DNA from: Fremontodendron californicum
Taxonomy: Eukaryota > Streptophyta > Magnoliopsida > Malvales > Malvaceae
DNA length: 64,000 nt
NCBI GenBank assembly: GCA_030761205.1
Contig: JAULJL010000032.1
Coordinates: forward strand, 6,081,134-6,145,133
Reading direction: 5' to 3'
Both the position numbers and the translations under genes were made by a program. Shown in pieces: positions 42,970-56,133 of the stretch. The notes beneath the pieces are model-generated. The model ran no database searches. It was not told where the DNA came from and worked only from the letters and a program-made list of their open reading frames with translations. Within the stretch, counting starts at the first letter, position 1, and each line of letters starts with the position of its first letter.

Positions 42970-43715
42970 GAAAGTTTCAACTCAAGCTAAACCCAGCAAA
43001 ATGCACTTTTGGAGTCACTTCGGGGAAATTGTTGGATTTTGTTGTTAGCAAAAGGGGAATTGAGATTGATCCGGATAAAGTGAAGGCCTTCTAGAATTTG
43101 CCACCTCTACGTACTCAAAAAGAAGTAAGAGGTTTTTTGGCAAGATTGAATTACATTGCTCGATTTATTTCTCAGTTAACCGATAAATGTAATCTAATAT
43201 TCAAGTTACTTCGAAAACGTGATCCAGGAGAGTGAAACGAAGGGTGTCATATTGCTTTTGAAAAGGTTAAACATTATCTATCAAACCCACTAGTATTAAT
43301 GTCACCGGCTTCGGATAAGTCGATGATATTGTATCTATCAGTATTTGAGAGATCTATGGGTTGTGTTTTGGGGCAGCTTGATGAGACTGAAAAGAAAGAA
43401 CAGGCAGTTTACTACCTCAGCAAGAAGTTCACAGATTATGAGTTGAAATATTTGTCGGTAGAAAAGTTGTGTTGTGCCTTAGCTTGGACTACTTGGAGGC
43501 TTAGACAATACATGCCGTACCACACGACGTGGTTGACCGCTAAGCTAGATCCAATCAAGTACATGTTGGAAGCACCTTCTTTGTCAGGGAGGGCGGCAAG
43601 ATGGCAGGTTTTGTTGTCAGAATACGACATTGTATATGTAAGTCAGAAAGCTATCAAGGGCAGTGCAGTGGCTGAATTTTTAGCAAGTCGGGTAGTGAAA
43701 GAATATGAGCGTTGA
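42970..43715 (+). pseudogene. Ogre RNase H, first domain
   Basis: After a broken connection (CTFGVTSGKLLDFVVSKRGI near 43000-43060, two stops) the frame 43299-43715 shows YLSVFERSMGCVLGQLDE, AVYYLSKKFTDYELKYLSVE and LSGRAARWQVLLSEYDIVYV. This is the standard gypsy RT-linked RNase H. Confidence 0.8.
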
Positions 43716-44287
43716 ACTTTGATTTCCCAGACGAAGATTTGAAGTATGTTTTGCAAGAGGATGAGGTTCCCTTAAAGAAGAAAGTATGGAAGATGTACTT
43801 TGATGGGGCATCCAATACCATGGGGCACAAAATAGATGCAGTGCTCATATCCCCAGAAGAAGATTATTATCCTTTCACTGCCATATTGGATTTTGATAGT
43901 ACAAAAAATACTACAAAATATGAGGCACGTACTATGGGCCTTCGTGCTACCGTAGACAGAAAGATAAAAAAAATTAGAGGTTTTTGGAGACTCGGCTTTA
44001 GTGATATATCAATTGCGTGGAGATGGGGAACCCGAGATACAAAATTAATCAGATACCGAGAACTCATAGTGAGTTTATTAGAGGAGTTTGAAGAAGTGAC
44101 TTTTAATTACTTCCCCCGAGAAAAAAATCGGATTGCGGATGCTCTGGCTACTTTGTCGATCAAGATGAGCATATATGAGTCTCCTGCCCACTACTTGAGT
44201 ATTGAAGAAGAAGCAGATGGTCTCCTTTGGTACAATAACATCTTGCAGTACATCAAGAATCAACAGTACCTAGAACGAGCAACATAA
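43712..44287 (+). pseudogene. Ogre second, plant-acquired RNase H (aRNH)
   Basis: The frame shows MYFDGASNTMGHKIDAVLIS, YEARTMGLRAT (usually YEA), and REKNRIADALATLS, the D..E..D order of an additional archaeal-type RNase H. Two consecutive RNase H domains are diagnostic of the Tat lineage. It overlaps the preceding frame by four bases (ATGA-like). Confidence 0.82.
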
Positions 44288-44299
44288 AATGACAAGAGA

Positions 44300-45473
44300 A
44301 CTCTGAGAAGGCTAGCAATGGGTTTTGTTCTAGATGGGGAGATTCTCTACAAGAAAGGGAAAGATCAAGTCCTATTGAGATGTGTCAGGTCTGCCGAAGC
44401 TCGGAGAATCAGAGGAAGTCCATGAAGGGATATGTGGCACCCATGCCAATGGTCACATGCTTGCTAAGTAGATTATGAGGGCAGGATATTATTGGCTGAC
44501 AATGGAAGGAGATTGTATCAGTTATTCCCGGAAGTGTCATAAATGCCAGATCTATGCAGATAAGATTCATGTGCTGCCATCGCCATTGCATGTCATGACC
44601 GCACCATGGCCGTTTTCAATGTATGGAATGGATATGATTGAGCCCATTACTCTGAAAGCTTCAAACGGACATCGCTTCATCCTGGTGGCCATAGACTATT
44701 TCACAAAATGGGTGGAAGCTGTTTCTTATACAAATGTAACGACGTCATTGGTATGCAGATTTGTTAAGAAGGAAATCATATGCCGATATGGATTGCCAGC
44801 AAAAATTATTTTAGATAATGCTCTCAATCTGAATAATAAGATGATGAGAGAGGTATGTACTCAGTTCAAGATCACACACCATAATTCGGCACCTTATCGT
44901 CTGAAGATGAATGGGGCAGTAGAAGCAGCAAACATAAACATCAAGAAGATTATCGAGAAGATGACTGATGTGTACAAGGATTGGTATGAGATCTTGCCTT
45001 TTGCTCTTCACACATAACGCACTTCGGTTCGCACATCTACAGGGGCAACGCCGTTTTCTTTGGTATATGGTATGGAAGTAGTGTTACCTATTGAAGTTGA
45101 TATTCCTTCACTTCGGGTTTTGATGGAGGTTGGCCTAGAAGAGGCATAATGGGTTAGAGCTCATTATGAACAGCTGAATCTCATCGAGGAGAAAAGATTG
45201 AAGGCAATTTGTCACAGGCAGTTGTATCAAAAAAGGATGATTCAAGCCCATAACAAGAAGGTTCGACCCAGACAGTTCCGAGAATGAGAGTTGGTACTGA
45301 GGAAAATTCTCCCCATAGTGAAGGATTCACGAGGAAAATGGGCTCCAAATTGGGAAAGACCCTATGTGGTAAAAAAAGCTTTTTCTGGAGGAGCACTGAT
45401 TCTAACTCGGATGGACGGGGATGATTTTAGACATCCCGTGAATGCTGATGAACTGAATAAGTATTATGCTTAA
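44300..45473 (+). pseudogene. Ogre integrase
   Basis: The zinc-binding part is at about 44475-44550 (CHKCQIYAD). The catalytic core has FSMYGMDMIEPI, AIDYFTKWVEA, KIILDNALNLNN (the usual DNGTNL, with Gly to Ala) and NGAVEAAN with its Glu. A TAA near 45015 and further stops break the frame before the C-terminal domain (ELNKYYA at the end, 45470). Confidence 0.85.
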
Positions 45474-46189
45474 AAAAAATGTGATACTATGCACATGGGA
45501 ATTCGAATGATTCCAAGTGTAGAAATGGAAATTCTATATATCTACCCCCTTTGAGAATTGCTTTGCAAAGAGAATATTCATGTTTGGTGTGATAAATGGC
45601 CATCTTTTATATTCCCTTCACTAAGAAGAAATTATCACTAGTCACCCCTTTGAGCCTTGGGAATTATTTCTTTCATTAAACCCTGACAATTGCTTGTTTC
45701 ATATTTTTTTTTTCATACATTTTTTAGATGCATTTTGTTTGTTATTAAATTGAATAATGATTAGTAAACATAACTTTTTTTTAAATAAAAGGGAGTTTAA
45801 AAGTATTACTAAGGAATAGATCTAAATCTTAGAAAAGGTTTGGAAACCACTAATCCTGATGGAAAATTCACCAAGTAAAGGAAAACAGTGAATGTGTTGG
45901 AGACTCCGTCATGAAGTCAGAAATTTGTGAATTTCAGCGAAGTCAGAAACTGAGACTGTTTGACAATTTATCTTGAGTAAAGGATTTCTTAAGTGGGGCA
46001 TTAGTGAACAATTGAAGACTCCGTCATGAATTCAGATGATCTGTGAACCTCAAAGAAACCATGGATTAGAAATCATGACACAATCATTTTATTGCATTCA
46101 TCCTCAGAAAGCACACAAGCATTTGCAAAGCATGTCATTCTTATCATTGCATTTAGCTAACATTGCAGGAATCACGAAAGCTTTGGCTT
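45474..46189 (+). other. 3' noncoding region of the Ogre-like element
   Basis: No coding frame. A partly repeated GACTCCGTCATGAA word occurs at 45901 and 46018. Confidence 0.5.
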
Positions 46190-46600
46190 CCCGAAATCGA
46201 ACTCGTTCTGTTTCTCAAATGAGTCGAGTCCCGAGACCACCGTCGAGGTATGTTTCTTTTAAATCGAACTCGTTCTGCTTCTCAAATGAGTCGACCCCGA
46301 GACCACCTTCGAGGTATGTTCCTTTCATTTTTAAGTTAAATTTATTTTCCCAAAAGAATCAAACCCAGGATCATTCTTAGCATTTCTTTTTGTTTAAATG
46401 GAATTCATTCTGTTTTATCAAATGAGTCGACCCCGAGACCACCGTCGAGGTATTTCTTTTTGTTTTAAATCGAATTCATTCTATTTTATCAAATGAGTCG
46501 AGCCTTGAGACCACTGTCGAGGTATTTCCTTTTGTTTTAAATCGAATTCATTCTGTTTTATCAAATGATTCGAGCCTTGAGATTGTCGTCAAGGTATTTT
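46190..46600 (+). repeat. Tandem repeat A, about 65-bp units
   Basis: At least five units, each with forms of AAATGAGTCGA, CCCGAGACCACCGTCGAGG and AATCGAACTCGTTCTG, spaced roughly 63-75 bases apart with one irregular step near 46330-46390. Confidence 0.85.
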
Positions 46601-47030
46601 CATCACGGGTAAGGCCTTCGGGCACCATTTTTAAGACCTCCGAGCATAATTTTTCAAATCATGGGTAAGGCCTTCGGGCAACATTTTTAAGACCTCCGGG
46701 CACCATTTTTAAAACCTTCGGGCACCATTATTAAGACCTTCGGGCATTATTTTTAAAGTCGCATACAACGTATTTTTTTTTAAATCACGGGTAAGGCCTC
46801 CTGGCACCATTTTTAAGACCTTCGGGCATCATTTTTAAAGTCGTATACAGCATAATTTTTCATCACGGGTAAGGCCTTCGGGCATCATTTTTAAGACCTT
46901 CGGGCACCATTTTTAAGAGCTTCGGGCATAATTTTTCAAATCACGGGTAAGGCCTCCGGGCACCATTTTTAAGACCTCCGGGCATTATTTTTTAAGACCT
47001 TCAGGCATAATTTTTTCTTTTGCAAATCGA
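46601..47030 (+). repeat. Tandem repeat B, about 30-bp units
   Basis: More than ten units of GGGCACCATTTTTAAGACCT-like sequence, interspersed with TCACGGGTAAGGCCTTCGGG. Tandem arrays in this position are usual in Ogre elements. Confidence 0.85.
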
Positions 47031-47238
47031 ACTCGTTTCCTTAAGACGGGTCGAGCCTTGATTAGTCAAGGAATTCAATTTAAGGATAAAATCTTCTATT
47101 TTATAGCTTTTTCCAAACGAAGAAAAAAAAAACTCTCTTTCCCTTCTCTTCACATGTGATATCACTAACCGGACAAAATTAGTACTTGTTTATCTTTGTC
47201 TGATTCTTGATTCTCAGTAATAGCCAAAGAGAGGCAGC

Positions 47239-50200
47239 TGTAGACACCTAATTTTGTTCGGACCATAAATCAAGTACGTTTTCTTCCTAAATTGATGTTT
47301 CAGAATGCTAAAAGGCTTTTCTCATCCTGCAAGTGGTACTTCGAGGCTTAGTCTAAGAAAGCAGATAGAAAAAGTCAAACTCAAAAAAAAAGTCAACCCC
47401 AAAAAAGTCAACTACTAAAAAAGTCAAACCACTTTCAAAATAAAGGTTTGAAGTTCAATTGAAATATGGTGAAAGAATTTTGATAATCCGAGGTCTACAT
47501 TGAAAGATATGGAGTTCGAAAGTTGGGTTACGGAGATTTAGTAGAAAGAAAACCCTAGTTCGGGAAATTTGGAGAAAAGTGCTTAAACGATCAAATTGGT
47601 CGGAATTGAAGGTTCCAAATGAAAGATAAGCACTGAATACGGGTAATGGAGAAGCCACTTGGAAGAAAAACTGATAGAAAAGTCAATTCGGAAGAAAACC
47701 GAGAATTAGGGTTTTTTGGTGGATTTCGGTGAAATTTGGAAGAATTACAGAAATGGCCCGATTCGATAAGACTAAAGCCCCTAATTGAGGAGGAGTGATT
47801 AAACAAAGATAGCCCAAGGCTCAGTTTGAAGAAAATCTGAAAATCAGACTTGTTTTGAGCAAAATTGGGTTTCGGAGGCAAAAAGGCAAAATTGGAAAAT
47901 ATGGGAAAAGTAGCAAATGAACTCCAAAAATTCTGAAAATTTTCAAATCTCATTCTTAAATCATTTCAAAGAGATTGGCGAAAGAAAATCTTGATTCGGA
48001 GTTCGTTTACAAAATGGCCAAATCCCGGGCCCACTATGTAGAAATTCAACAGGATAAATCCCGAAAAAATAGCAAATGAACTCCAAAAATTTTGAAAATT
48101 TGCAAATATCATTCTTAAATCATTTCAAAGAGATTGGAAAAATAAAATCTTGATTGGAGTTCGTTTGCACAATTGCCAAATCCGGGTCCCCTATGTAGTA
48201 TTTCAAGCAGATACATCCCGAAAAAATAGCAAATGAGCTCCAAAAATTATGAAAACTTCCAGATCACATTTTTAAATTATTTGGAAGAGATTGGTGAAGA
48301 AAAATCTTGACTCGGAGCTTGTTTAAAAAATGGTAAAGTTCGGGTGTATAAAAGGGGCAATTTTGGAAATAAATCCAAAATAAATAGCAAACGGACTTGA
48401 AAAATTTTGAAAACTTTCAAAATTCAATTTTTTATTATTTTGGAAGTATTGAAAAAAATAAAATTTGAATTTGGAGTCTGTTTGCTATTTATTTAGGTTC
48501 GGGAGGCAAAAAGGTCATTTCACCGAAGAAACCAAAAAGGGCAAATTTGTAATTGAGAAAAATATGAAAAAAGAAGGAATTGCTAGGATTTTTCTTCCTT
48601 TGATCAGCCAGCATAGAGGATAAGAAGGAAGCTTGAAAAATTTAATTCCTTAGTCACTTTCAAGTCACATGCTACCACTAACACCTTGCAAATGGTCCCC
48701 CCTTCATCCAATGGCTTAGGTGCCTTGTAGGAAAGATGAATGCACCATCCAATGGCCAAATTTAAATGCCAATATGACATTTTTATTTGTCATGAAAGAA
48801 CCCTCATCTAATGGCCAAGAATGGAAGAAAAAAGATGAGCACAATTCATCCAAAGGTGAGCATCCATTCGGCCAAACAAATGAGTGCATGGGATTGTCTC
48901 TTTTCATCCAATGGATTAGGCCATCTACAGGGGATGAGTACACATTTTGAGGGCTGGATTTAATCTACAAGATGTCATTTTTATGTTGTCCTCATCCAAT
49001 GATCAAGAATGGAAGAGCACAACTCATCCAAAGGTAGGTACTCAAGGGGGCAAGCAAGGGAGTGCATGGGATTGGTCCTCTTTTGCATCTAAGGGCTGAG
49101 GTTACTACAAGGGCTGAGAACACATCTTAAGGGCTTCTATCAATTGGAAAGATGACATTTTTATGTTGTCATCAAAATATCTTAATCTTAGGGCCAAGAT
49201 TGGAGGAGAAAAAGTGAAAATTTCATCCAAGGGTGAGAGGGCCATTCGGCCAAGCCATTAGAGGGGGGGTTGGTTTCATTTTTTCATAAGTTTTTGGCTG
49301 AAGTCAGTAGCTAATTTAGCAAAGAAAAAGGTTTTGAAAGAAAGGAAAAAAAGGTTTTCAATAGGAGAGCTTGAAGGTAGTCATCTCTACCAAACTCTAG
49401 CATGTTTTCTTCTTGCTTTCTATGGTGATTTCTTGATTTTCTATCTTGTTTTCCTACTACATTTTTCATAGAAATAAAGTTTTTTAAATGTTTACTTAAG
49501 TTTTCATCTCTTCTTCTCCATCAAAATGATTAAAAACAATTTTTTTTACATAGTTTTATGCTTGGCCGAATTTGGATGTTTGTTGGCTTTGGTCTTTTCT
49601 TTTTTCTTCCTTGCATGTTGTTGTGAGAAAAATGATTTTTAGAAGGTTTGTTTAGGTATTTTATATTCTGATTTTTACAAAAAGATGAAGCAAAAAAGGT
49701 TGAAATGGCTACATGATCTTGGCAAGACCAAGTGACCATGGTTAGGGGAGAGGCTATGCCCATTTTTACCTACCATGAAGCTTACCTTAATTTTGCTGTT
49801 TAGCATGGTTTATTTTTTGATTTTTGAAATGGAAAGGCTTCATGATCTTGGCAAGACCAAGTGATTATGGTTAGGTGAGAGGCTATGCCCATTTTATACC
49901 AACCATGGAGCTTAACTTCTTGTTTTATGTACTAGTTTTGCTTGTTATTTTCTTTGCATGTCAATGTTTAATTTTATATATGTTCTTTACATTATTTTCT
50001 GTGCTATATTTGTTTCTATATTTCATTTCCAAGCTTGATTTTTTTTTCCTTGAAGATTCGGTCATTGTGTCTATTGGAATCATGTTGTGCATTTTTTCGT
50101 ATATCATGTCTTATATTATAAACATGTTTGCATTTTTATATTTGGTCACATAACCATTCGGCTACTCCATGTTGCTATGCCTTACATGGGCATTTTCATC

Positions 50201-52618
50201 TTGCTTCTTGACTTGTTTGCATCTCCATGACATGAGCTTGTGCATTTTGATTTTAGTATGTCATATGCTTGTGAAAATGTCATGACATTATGCATCTTGA
50301 TATGATTTGTCATATATTTGTGTCATTTACTAGATAGGATTGCATTAAAGTCTCATGTGACCATTCGGCCTCTTCATCCATTCCTTTCCTTGTCATGCAT
50401 TTGCATTTTGTTTAGGTAACATGCTTTGTATTATCATATCTTGAAATTGTGTATTAGTTGCTGTTTGTTCCAGCATTAGCATTAGTTTCATTGGTCATTG
50501 TATGTTCATAGTATTGCTATGCATTTTCATTACATTTTAGGTCTAGGCCATATTGGTATTGCCATGCATATTGGGTCTTAAATCATATTGGTATTGCCAT
50601 GCATTGCTATGCTACTTAGGTCTTAGGTTACATTAGCATTTTCATGCATATTCATAACATATTAGGTCTAAGTCATATTTGCATTATCAAGCATTGTATG
50701 CATATTAAGTTTGTGATTTTTTTTACTTAGCCAATTTTTTTCCAAGGTTTTTAAATGTTTTAGCTACTGTTTGTAGGTCTTTAGGATGATCTCCAACAAT
50801 TTTACTTTGATTTTTAAACGATTTTATCAAAGGCAAAAAAAATGTGTTTTGAAAAAACAGTTTTTTTCACCCAGTACTTGAACTTCTCCGATTTTTCTGG
50901 GTAGTCATCTTTAATCAGAAAATTAAGCCAATTTTTTCCGTGTAGTTTTACATGTTATGAGTCTCCAGTATTTTTTTTAGATTTTTGTGAATTTTTAAAA
51001 ATAGGCTAAAAAATCGTGTGTCAAAACTGGACAGCAGAAGCAGATTTGAAATCAAAAGAGAAATAATGGTTGAATTTGGCTAAGGCATTTAGAAGGGGTT
51101 GGTTAGAAGCTTTAGCTACTGTCTTAGGGTAGTTTCTAAGCCTTTTTAAACTTTAAAAATGATTTTATAAATCTCGGGTTAAGGGTGGTCAAGTCCGAGA
51201 TTTTAAACTTAGGAAATTAGAGCTATTTTAAAAGGGTTTGTAGGGGTTTTAATTTTCATTCAAGTTTTTATTCAAAATTGTTTTCAAACAATCACAAAAT
51301 TTTGTTTTTAGAAAATCTAATTTGACATATTTTCCTAAGGTAGCCGGATATCTTTTTAGATATACGAATTTCTTTATTTAAAGGAAAAAATACATTTTCA
51401 TGCATTGCATTTTCCATGTTCATGCATTGTATTTAATATGTGATTTTTGCTATGATATTGTCCATGGTATTATTATTACTTTGATTTACATTTTATGATG
51501 TTATATTGTTTGCCATATGATTTTGAATATTTCATGCTATCCTATATTTTTTATTTAGTCATTTATTTTTGTCACATTATTTAGCATATACTATGTTCAT
51601 GCATATTTTATGATAGCATTATTTTATGTTTCATGTCATTTCTTGTCACTTAGATCATATTCCATGTCATTTAGGTTATATTATTTAGAATATGCCATGT
51701 CATTTAAAATATGCCATATCATTTAAAATTGTCATGTCATTTAAATCATTTTATTTCATTTAGAATATATCATGACATTTAGGATTTTTCATTTCATCTA
51801 GAATATACTATGCTATTTAAATTATGTCATAGCATTTAGGTTGCATTATATTATATAGACTTTGCTATGTCATTTTATTTATGTCATACATGTTCATATT
51901 TATTTTTTAAATGTTTTTTTTTATAAAAAAAAGAAAAAAAAAAGAAAGGATAATGATTTTCAATAAAAAATAAAGATATTCTCGAGTTAAAATAATATAT
52001 GAGTTATCTACCGGGTTTGCTGGAGGGAATATCATCATTTATCATTAATAAAGGAATATATTTCTTTCAAAAAACGAGAATGATTCGAAAAATTTTCCAA
52101 ATAAATAAAAATTTCTATATTTTGCCGATTTTGTCGGGGAATATAGGAAATTGACTTAATAAAGTCCGGATCATATTCAATTAAAAATGATTTCTTTTTT
52201 TTTTAATTGGAAATTAACTTGAAATACTAAATTAAAAATTAACTTTTTACCGAGACTTGAGATGACACATGATTAATATGGTACCGTTTTATACAGGCGT
52301 TGTGGGGGTGCTAATCCTTCTCCGCACGTAACCGAGTCCCGAACCCGATTCTTCGATTTTCTCTGATTTATAACGCATACTTGAAATTGATTTTAAAAAT
52401 ATTTTAATTAATTTTAAAATATTTTATAAAATCGGTTTTAATAGGTGGCCGATCACACCTAGCCAAAAAAGATTGGTGGAGACTCCATGTCTTTTTACAA
52501 GATCGTTTTCATACCCTCGACCTTTTATTTCAATCTAGATGAATTAAGTTATCTTTTTCTCTGTTTCTGTTTTCCCCTCACTCGAACGAATCCCCACGAT
52601 CGGGATCACGTATCAACA
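47239..52618 (+). repeat. 3' LTR, 5380 bp
   Basis: It starts TGTAGACACC after a purine-rich AAAGAGAGGCAGC and ends CACGTATCAACA, followed by ATCTC. It differs from the 5' LTR by many substitutions and small indels and by the 250-bp deletion near 50710, so insertion is old compared with the Athila and copia elements. Confidence 0.92.
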
Positions 52619-52623
52619 ATCTC
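52619..52623. repeat. Target-site duplication ATCTC, right copy
   Basis: Matches 29335-29339. Confidence 0.85.
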
Positions 52624-53613
52624 ATCATATTATTTTCAAAAAACAAAATACTACACTTGCACATGAAAAAAAAAAAAAAAATTGGTTCTCAAATTTCTGA
52701 ACACAAAAATAAATGGAAAACTGAAAATCATAGATATTTGCTTAAGCCATTGATATAAATAATCATATCCTTTCTTTATATTGATTATTCAACTACGAAA
52801 GCTTCCTCCATTTATTTTTTTAAATATAATTATCATCACTTATGTATGTGTAAAACTCATTTATAAATTCTGAAAATTATAAATGTGAATACTATTTAAA
52901 GATGTATTAAAAATAATTAATAAGAGTTAGACAAATATATATAAAAAAAAATTATCTATACGAAAGAACTGTAACCAAACCCACTAATTTGTCAAAAATA
53001 GTAGTTTGTGATGGGCACATTATCATGTCTAGGGATGGCAATTTCACTCGTATTTGATGAATATTATGTTCTTCGAGTTAAGGGTTGAGCCACATGTAAT
53101 TTAGTGGAGTCACTTGATTCTATTGGAATTTTATATATCTTTAAAATATATCTATTATTTTAGAAAATAATTTTAAATTGACCTATTTGGAAAATTTGGG
53201 GCCAATATGTAATACCAAAACAACTTATTAAGAGTTGCAAGTTGTCATTTTAAAAATTCAAAATTTAAGAAAATTTTACAACTTTAATAGTTAGCGGACA
53301 ATGATACCCACCATATAACTTTGATTTTTTTATAAAAAAAAAAATTATAAAAAAAAAAAAAAAAAACGTCTCAGCTTTCTTTTCTTTTTTTTTTTATCTC
53401 AAAATGGAAATTTTTTTTTTCTTTCATCAATTAAAATAAATAAATATAAAAGAACTTTTGACATTTTCTATATCATCAACTTACAGAAGCTAAAACATAA
53501 TAAAAACTAGAGAAAAGAAAAAGAAAGGAGAAAGAAAGGAAAAAGAGAGACGTGAAGAAAATAATTGCTACTTATGGAGTTGTGAATTGTGATTCTCAAT
53601 ATAAAGAGGTTAG
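52624..53613. other. AT-rich intergenic DNA
   Basis: No gene seen; long A- and T-runs, for example 53333-53366 and 53379-53394. Confidence 0.4.
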
Positions 53614-54151
53614 AAATAAAAGTCTTCCTATGGAGTGGGATAAACTGATCTGGTTTCCATTTCATATTCCTAAACATGCACTGGTAGCTTGGATGGCTAT
53701 ATTGGACAAACTGCCTACAAAGAACAGATTGATGTCATGGGGCATGCAGGTGGATGGCAAATGTGAGCTATGTCAAACTGAGCAAGAAACCCGGAATCAT
53801 ATATTTTTTGAATGTGACTATTCAAAGGAAATCTGGGGGCATATACTATGCTTATGTCAACTTCATAGAAGCATAAGGAGCTGGCAAGCAGAGCTGCAAT
53901 GGGCAGTAAACAGAATCAGAGGAAAAACTCTCATTTCTGTTATTTTGCGTTTATCATGGAGTGCCTTTCTTTACTCGATCTGGAGAGAGAGAAATAATAG
54001 GTGTTTTAATCGCCTTCAATCCACACAAGGAGCCATCATCGAGCAGATAAAAGAGATCATCAGAATGCGATTGTTGGGGCTCAAGAACATTAGTCCTGAT
54101 GAAGTGAACCGAAGATTGGATGCAGATTGGGGACTGTCACTTTTTTCCTAG
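53552..54151 (+). pseudogene. Chimeric ORF: host flank fused to a LINE zinc-binding domain
   Basis: The 199-residue open frame has its first 27 or so codons in flanking DNA (including the target duplication) and the rest in a LINE fragment. The LINE part shows FHIPKHALVAWMAILDKLPT, the zinc-binding CELCQTEQETRNHIFFECDY and SWSAFLYSIWRERNNRCF, the RT-associated zinc-binding domain (zf-RVT). No frameshift is seen. It has no promoter evidence and is best regarded as an accidental fusion. Confidence 0.75.
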
Positions 54152-54345
54152 GATCTTTGTCCATTCTGGAATAGCTTTAAGTATTGCTGAAGTATGTTGC
54201 TATTGTTCTCTGATTGATTAGTGGTCTTAAGTTTTGTTCAAGTATTGTTTAAGTATGCATAGCTTTAAGTACATGTTGCACATGATGTTGGATGTAGCAG
54301 TTTAACTGCTTTCTGGATAAATAAAATACTTACTTATCCAAAAAT
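53632..54345 (+). mobile_element. 5'-truncated LINE insertion
   Basis: AAATAAAAGTCTTCCTAT (53614-53631) is repeated exactly at 54346-54363. Between the copies lie the zinc-binding coding part, a 3' UTR of about 180 bp and a 3' end rich in AATAAATAAAAT rather than a pure A-run. RNase H is absent, so this LINE differs from the one at 13500. Confidence 0.9.
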
Positions 54346-54363
54346 AAATAAAAGTCTTCCTAT

Positions 54364-55919
54364 TACAACGTCTGTTAATTTTGAAAAAATCAATATGCAA
54401 ATTAATTTTAAAACTACATTAGAACTTGGATATAAGGAGTTTCAAATTCGCAATTGGTTAATTATTTATTTTAAGTGAAGTAAATCACTTTATATTATGA
54501 TAATCAAGCTGGAATTTACAATATGAAAATTAAATGATATTTAATTAAAAGCAAACACAATAAAATGTAGGTAAGGTATAACCGACGAATAAAATGTAGC
54601 GAATCCCCTTGTTAAATTCTTATCGAGTGATAAAATTGTTAATACAATGAGAGATATGTGACAAATACCTGTTACTAGAGATGATCTTGATTGATACCGA
54701 CTCTATCTCATTAATGTCATTTAGAAAATTAATCCTTTAAATTAAAGTATAATCTCCTCATTTGAAAATCATTGTGAATAAGAGTTCAAAAGAATTTTAA
54801 GCATTAATTGTCCAAGAAATTTATATATGAGATATATAATATTCCCAATGCATCGGTACTTGAAATAGTAGGGTACTTAAAGTAAAGAACTATTTCTTAT
54901 AAAGTTTCATATCTAGATGCATTATTAATCCACAAGAAGGTTGAATAATAGTTCTTAATAGACTTATAGCTTGTGAGTAGAGTGTAAAGTAAAAATGATG
55001 TTATAGACACTCTTGATAAGTCTACTTATCAAGTAGAGAAGTGGGAGGTCGCTTCATTTAGATTTTCGATTAATCCTAGAATACTTGCTAGAATGGGATA
55101 AAATGAAGGCCCAATAATGCGTTGCCCTTTGAGGAACGCATGAACCAATGTAAGGTGTGAATATGTTTCCTTTAAGTTTCATTCAATCTAAAGCTTCAAC
55201 CTTTGATCACCTCTAGACATACATTTTACATAAGAACCAAATTCCATATTTTCTCTTAAGGTTGTATACATTTGCATTATATGGTAATAAGTGGAGGATT
55301 GCTATATATATATTATCAATAACTTATCTTTTCTAAAGTGTTTAAAGTGTTTTTATAAGATTCAAAATTTAAAATTCATGTATTATGTATTAGTGTAGAA
55401 GAATGATGTTTGGAAGTTGATCAATAGGCCTACCTATCAAGAATTCAAAAAATATGCCCCTTAAACATGTCACTTCATTCCAAAAAGTGGTGATTCTTCA
55501 TGCAAGTTACGTATGCTCATGGAGAGGTGTTTCAAACAAAAAATGATGAGTTTTCATCCAAGTCATATATGCTCATGGAGAAGTATTTCAAACACCTTTT
55601 GAGACTTAGAAATACTTCCATACATGTTTATTTCAGGACACTTTTGCATTCAATCTCTCAAGCACCAAATCATTCTCTCTCATTCTCATTTTTTATTTAT
55701 GGTTCATGTGTGTTTGAGAGATTCTTGAAGTGCAATCTTGATTCTCTTCGTTTAGGCAATGTATCTTGGGGATAACATTTTCAAAAGTTCATTTGTACCA
55801 CAGTAGAGAAACTATTATCCTAAAGAAAGCTTCTTAGAAATGTCTTACCTAACTTTTCTCCATTTCTTCTCCTTTCATTGATTGCATTAGTCCAATTCTA
55901 CATACAACATGTATATCTA

Positions 55920-55966
<47 letters not shown>

Positions 55967-56133
55967 AAGTATTTATATATGTATTTTTTTGTATAAAGGG
56001 AGGTCGAAGTCTAGAGGATAAGAGAAAGGGAATTGTAAGTGCTGGGATCGAACCCTGACTTTGCGAGAATTCATCTCTTAAGGGAGGTGAGTGAACAATT
56101 TGGATTAAGCCTCAAATTCTCATTTATGTATCT
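54364..56133. other. AT-rich intergenic DNA
   Basis: No convincing gene. 54960-55160 and 55380-55600 contain related TAGTGTAGA/GATGATGTT...GATCAATAGGCCTACCTATCAAG words that look like a decayed repeat. CATGGAGA(G/A)GT(G/A)TTTCAAAC occurs twice (55517, 55574). Confidence 0.35.
55928..55966. repeat. TA microsatellite
   Basis: About 18 TA units following a TGTGTGTGTG tract. Confidence 0.9.

Larger units (their letters stand above)
29340..52618 (+). mobile_element. Ogre/Tat-type Ty3/gypsy retrotransposon, 23.3 kb, decayed
   Basis: LTRs of 5.4-5.6 kb, a tRNA-Arg type PBS, an extra ORF before gag, a probable intron between protease and RT, two consecutive RNase H domains and tandem repeats before the 3' LTR together identify an Ogre-like Tat element. 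ATCTC duplications bound it. All coding regions carry stops or frameshifts. The terminal TG of the left LTR has become TC. Confidence 0.92.

Noticed and set aside
46190..47030. Possible CRISPR-like array
   Set aside because: Units are contiguous degenerate tandem repeats without unique spacers, in a plant retrotransposon.
55500..55775. 91-residue frame in intergenic DNA
   Set aside because: Contains an internal DNA repeat (CATGGAGA...TTTCAAAC) and no protein motif; likely decayed repeat DNA.
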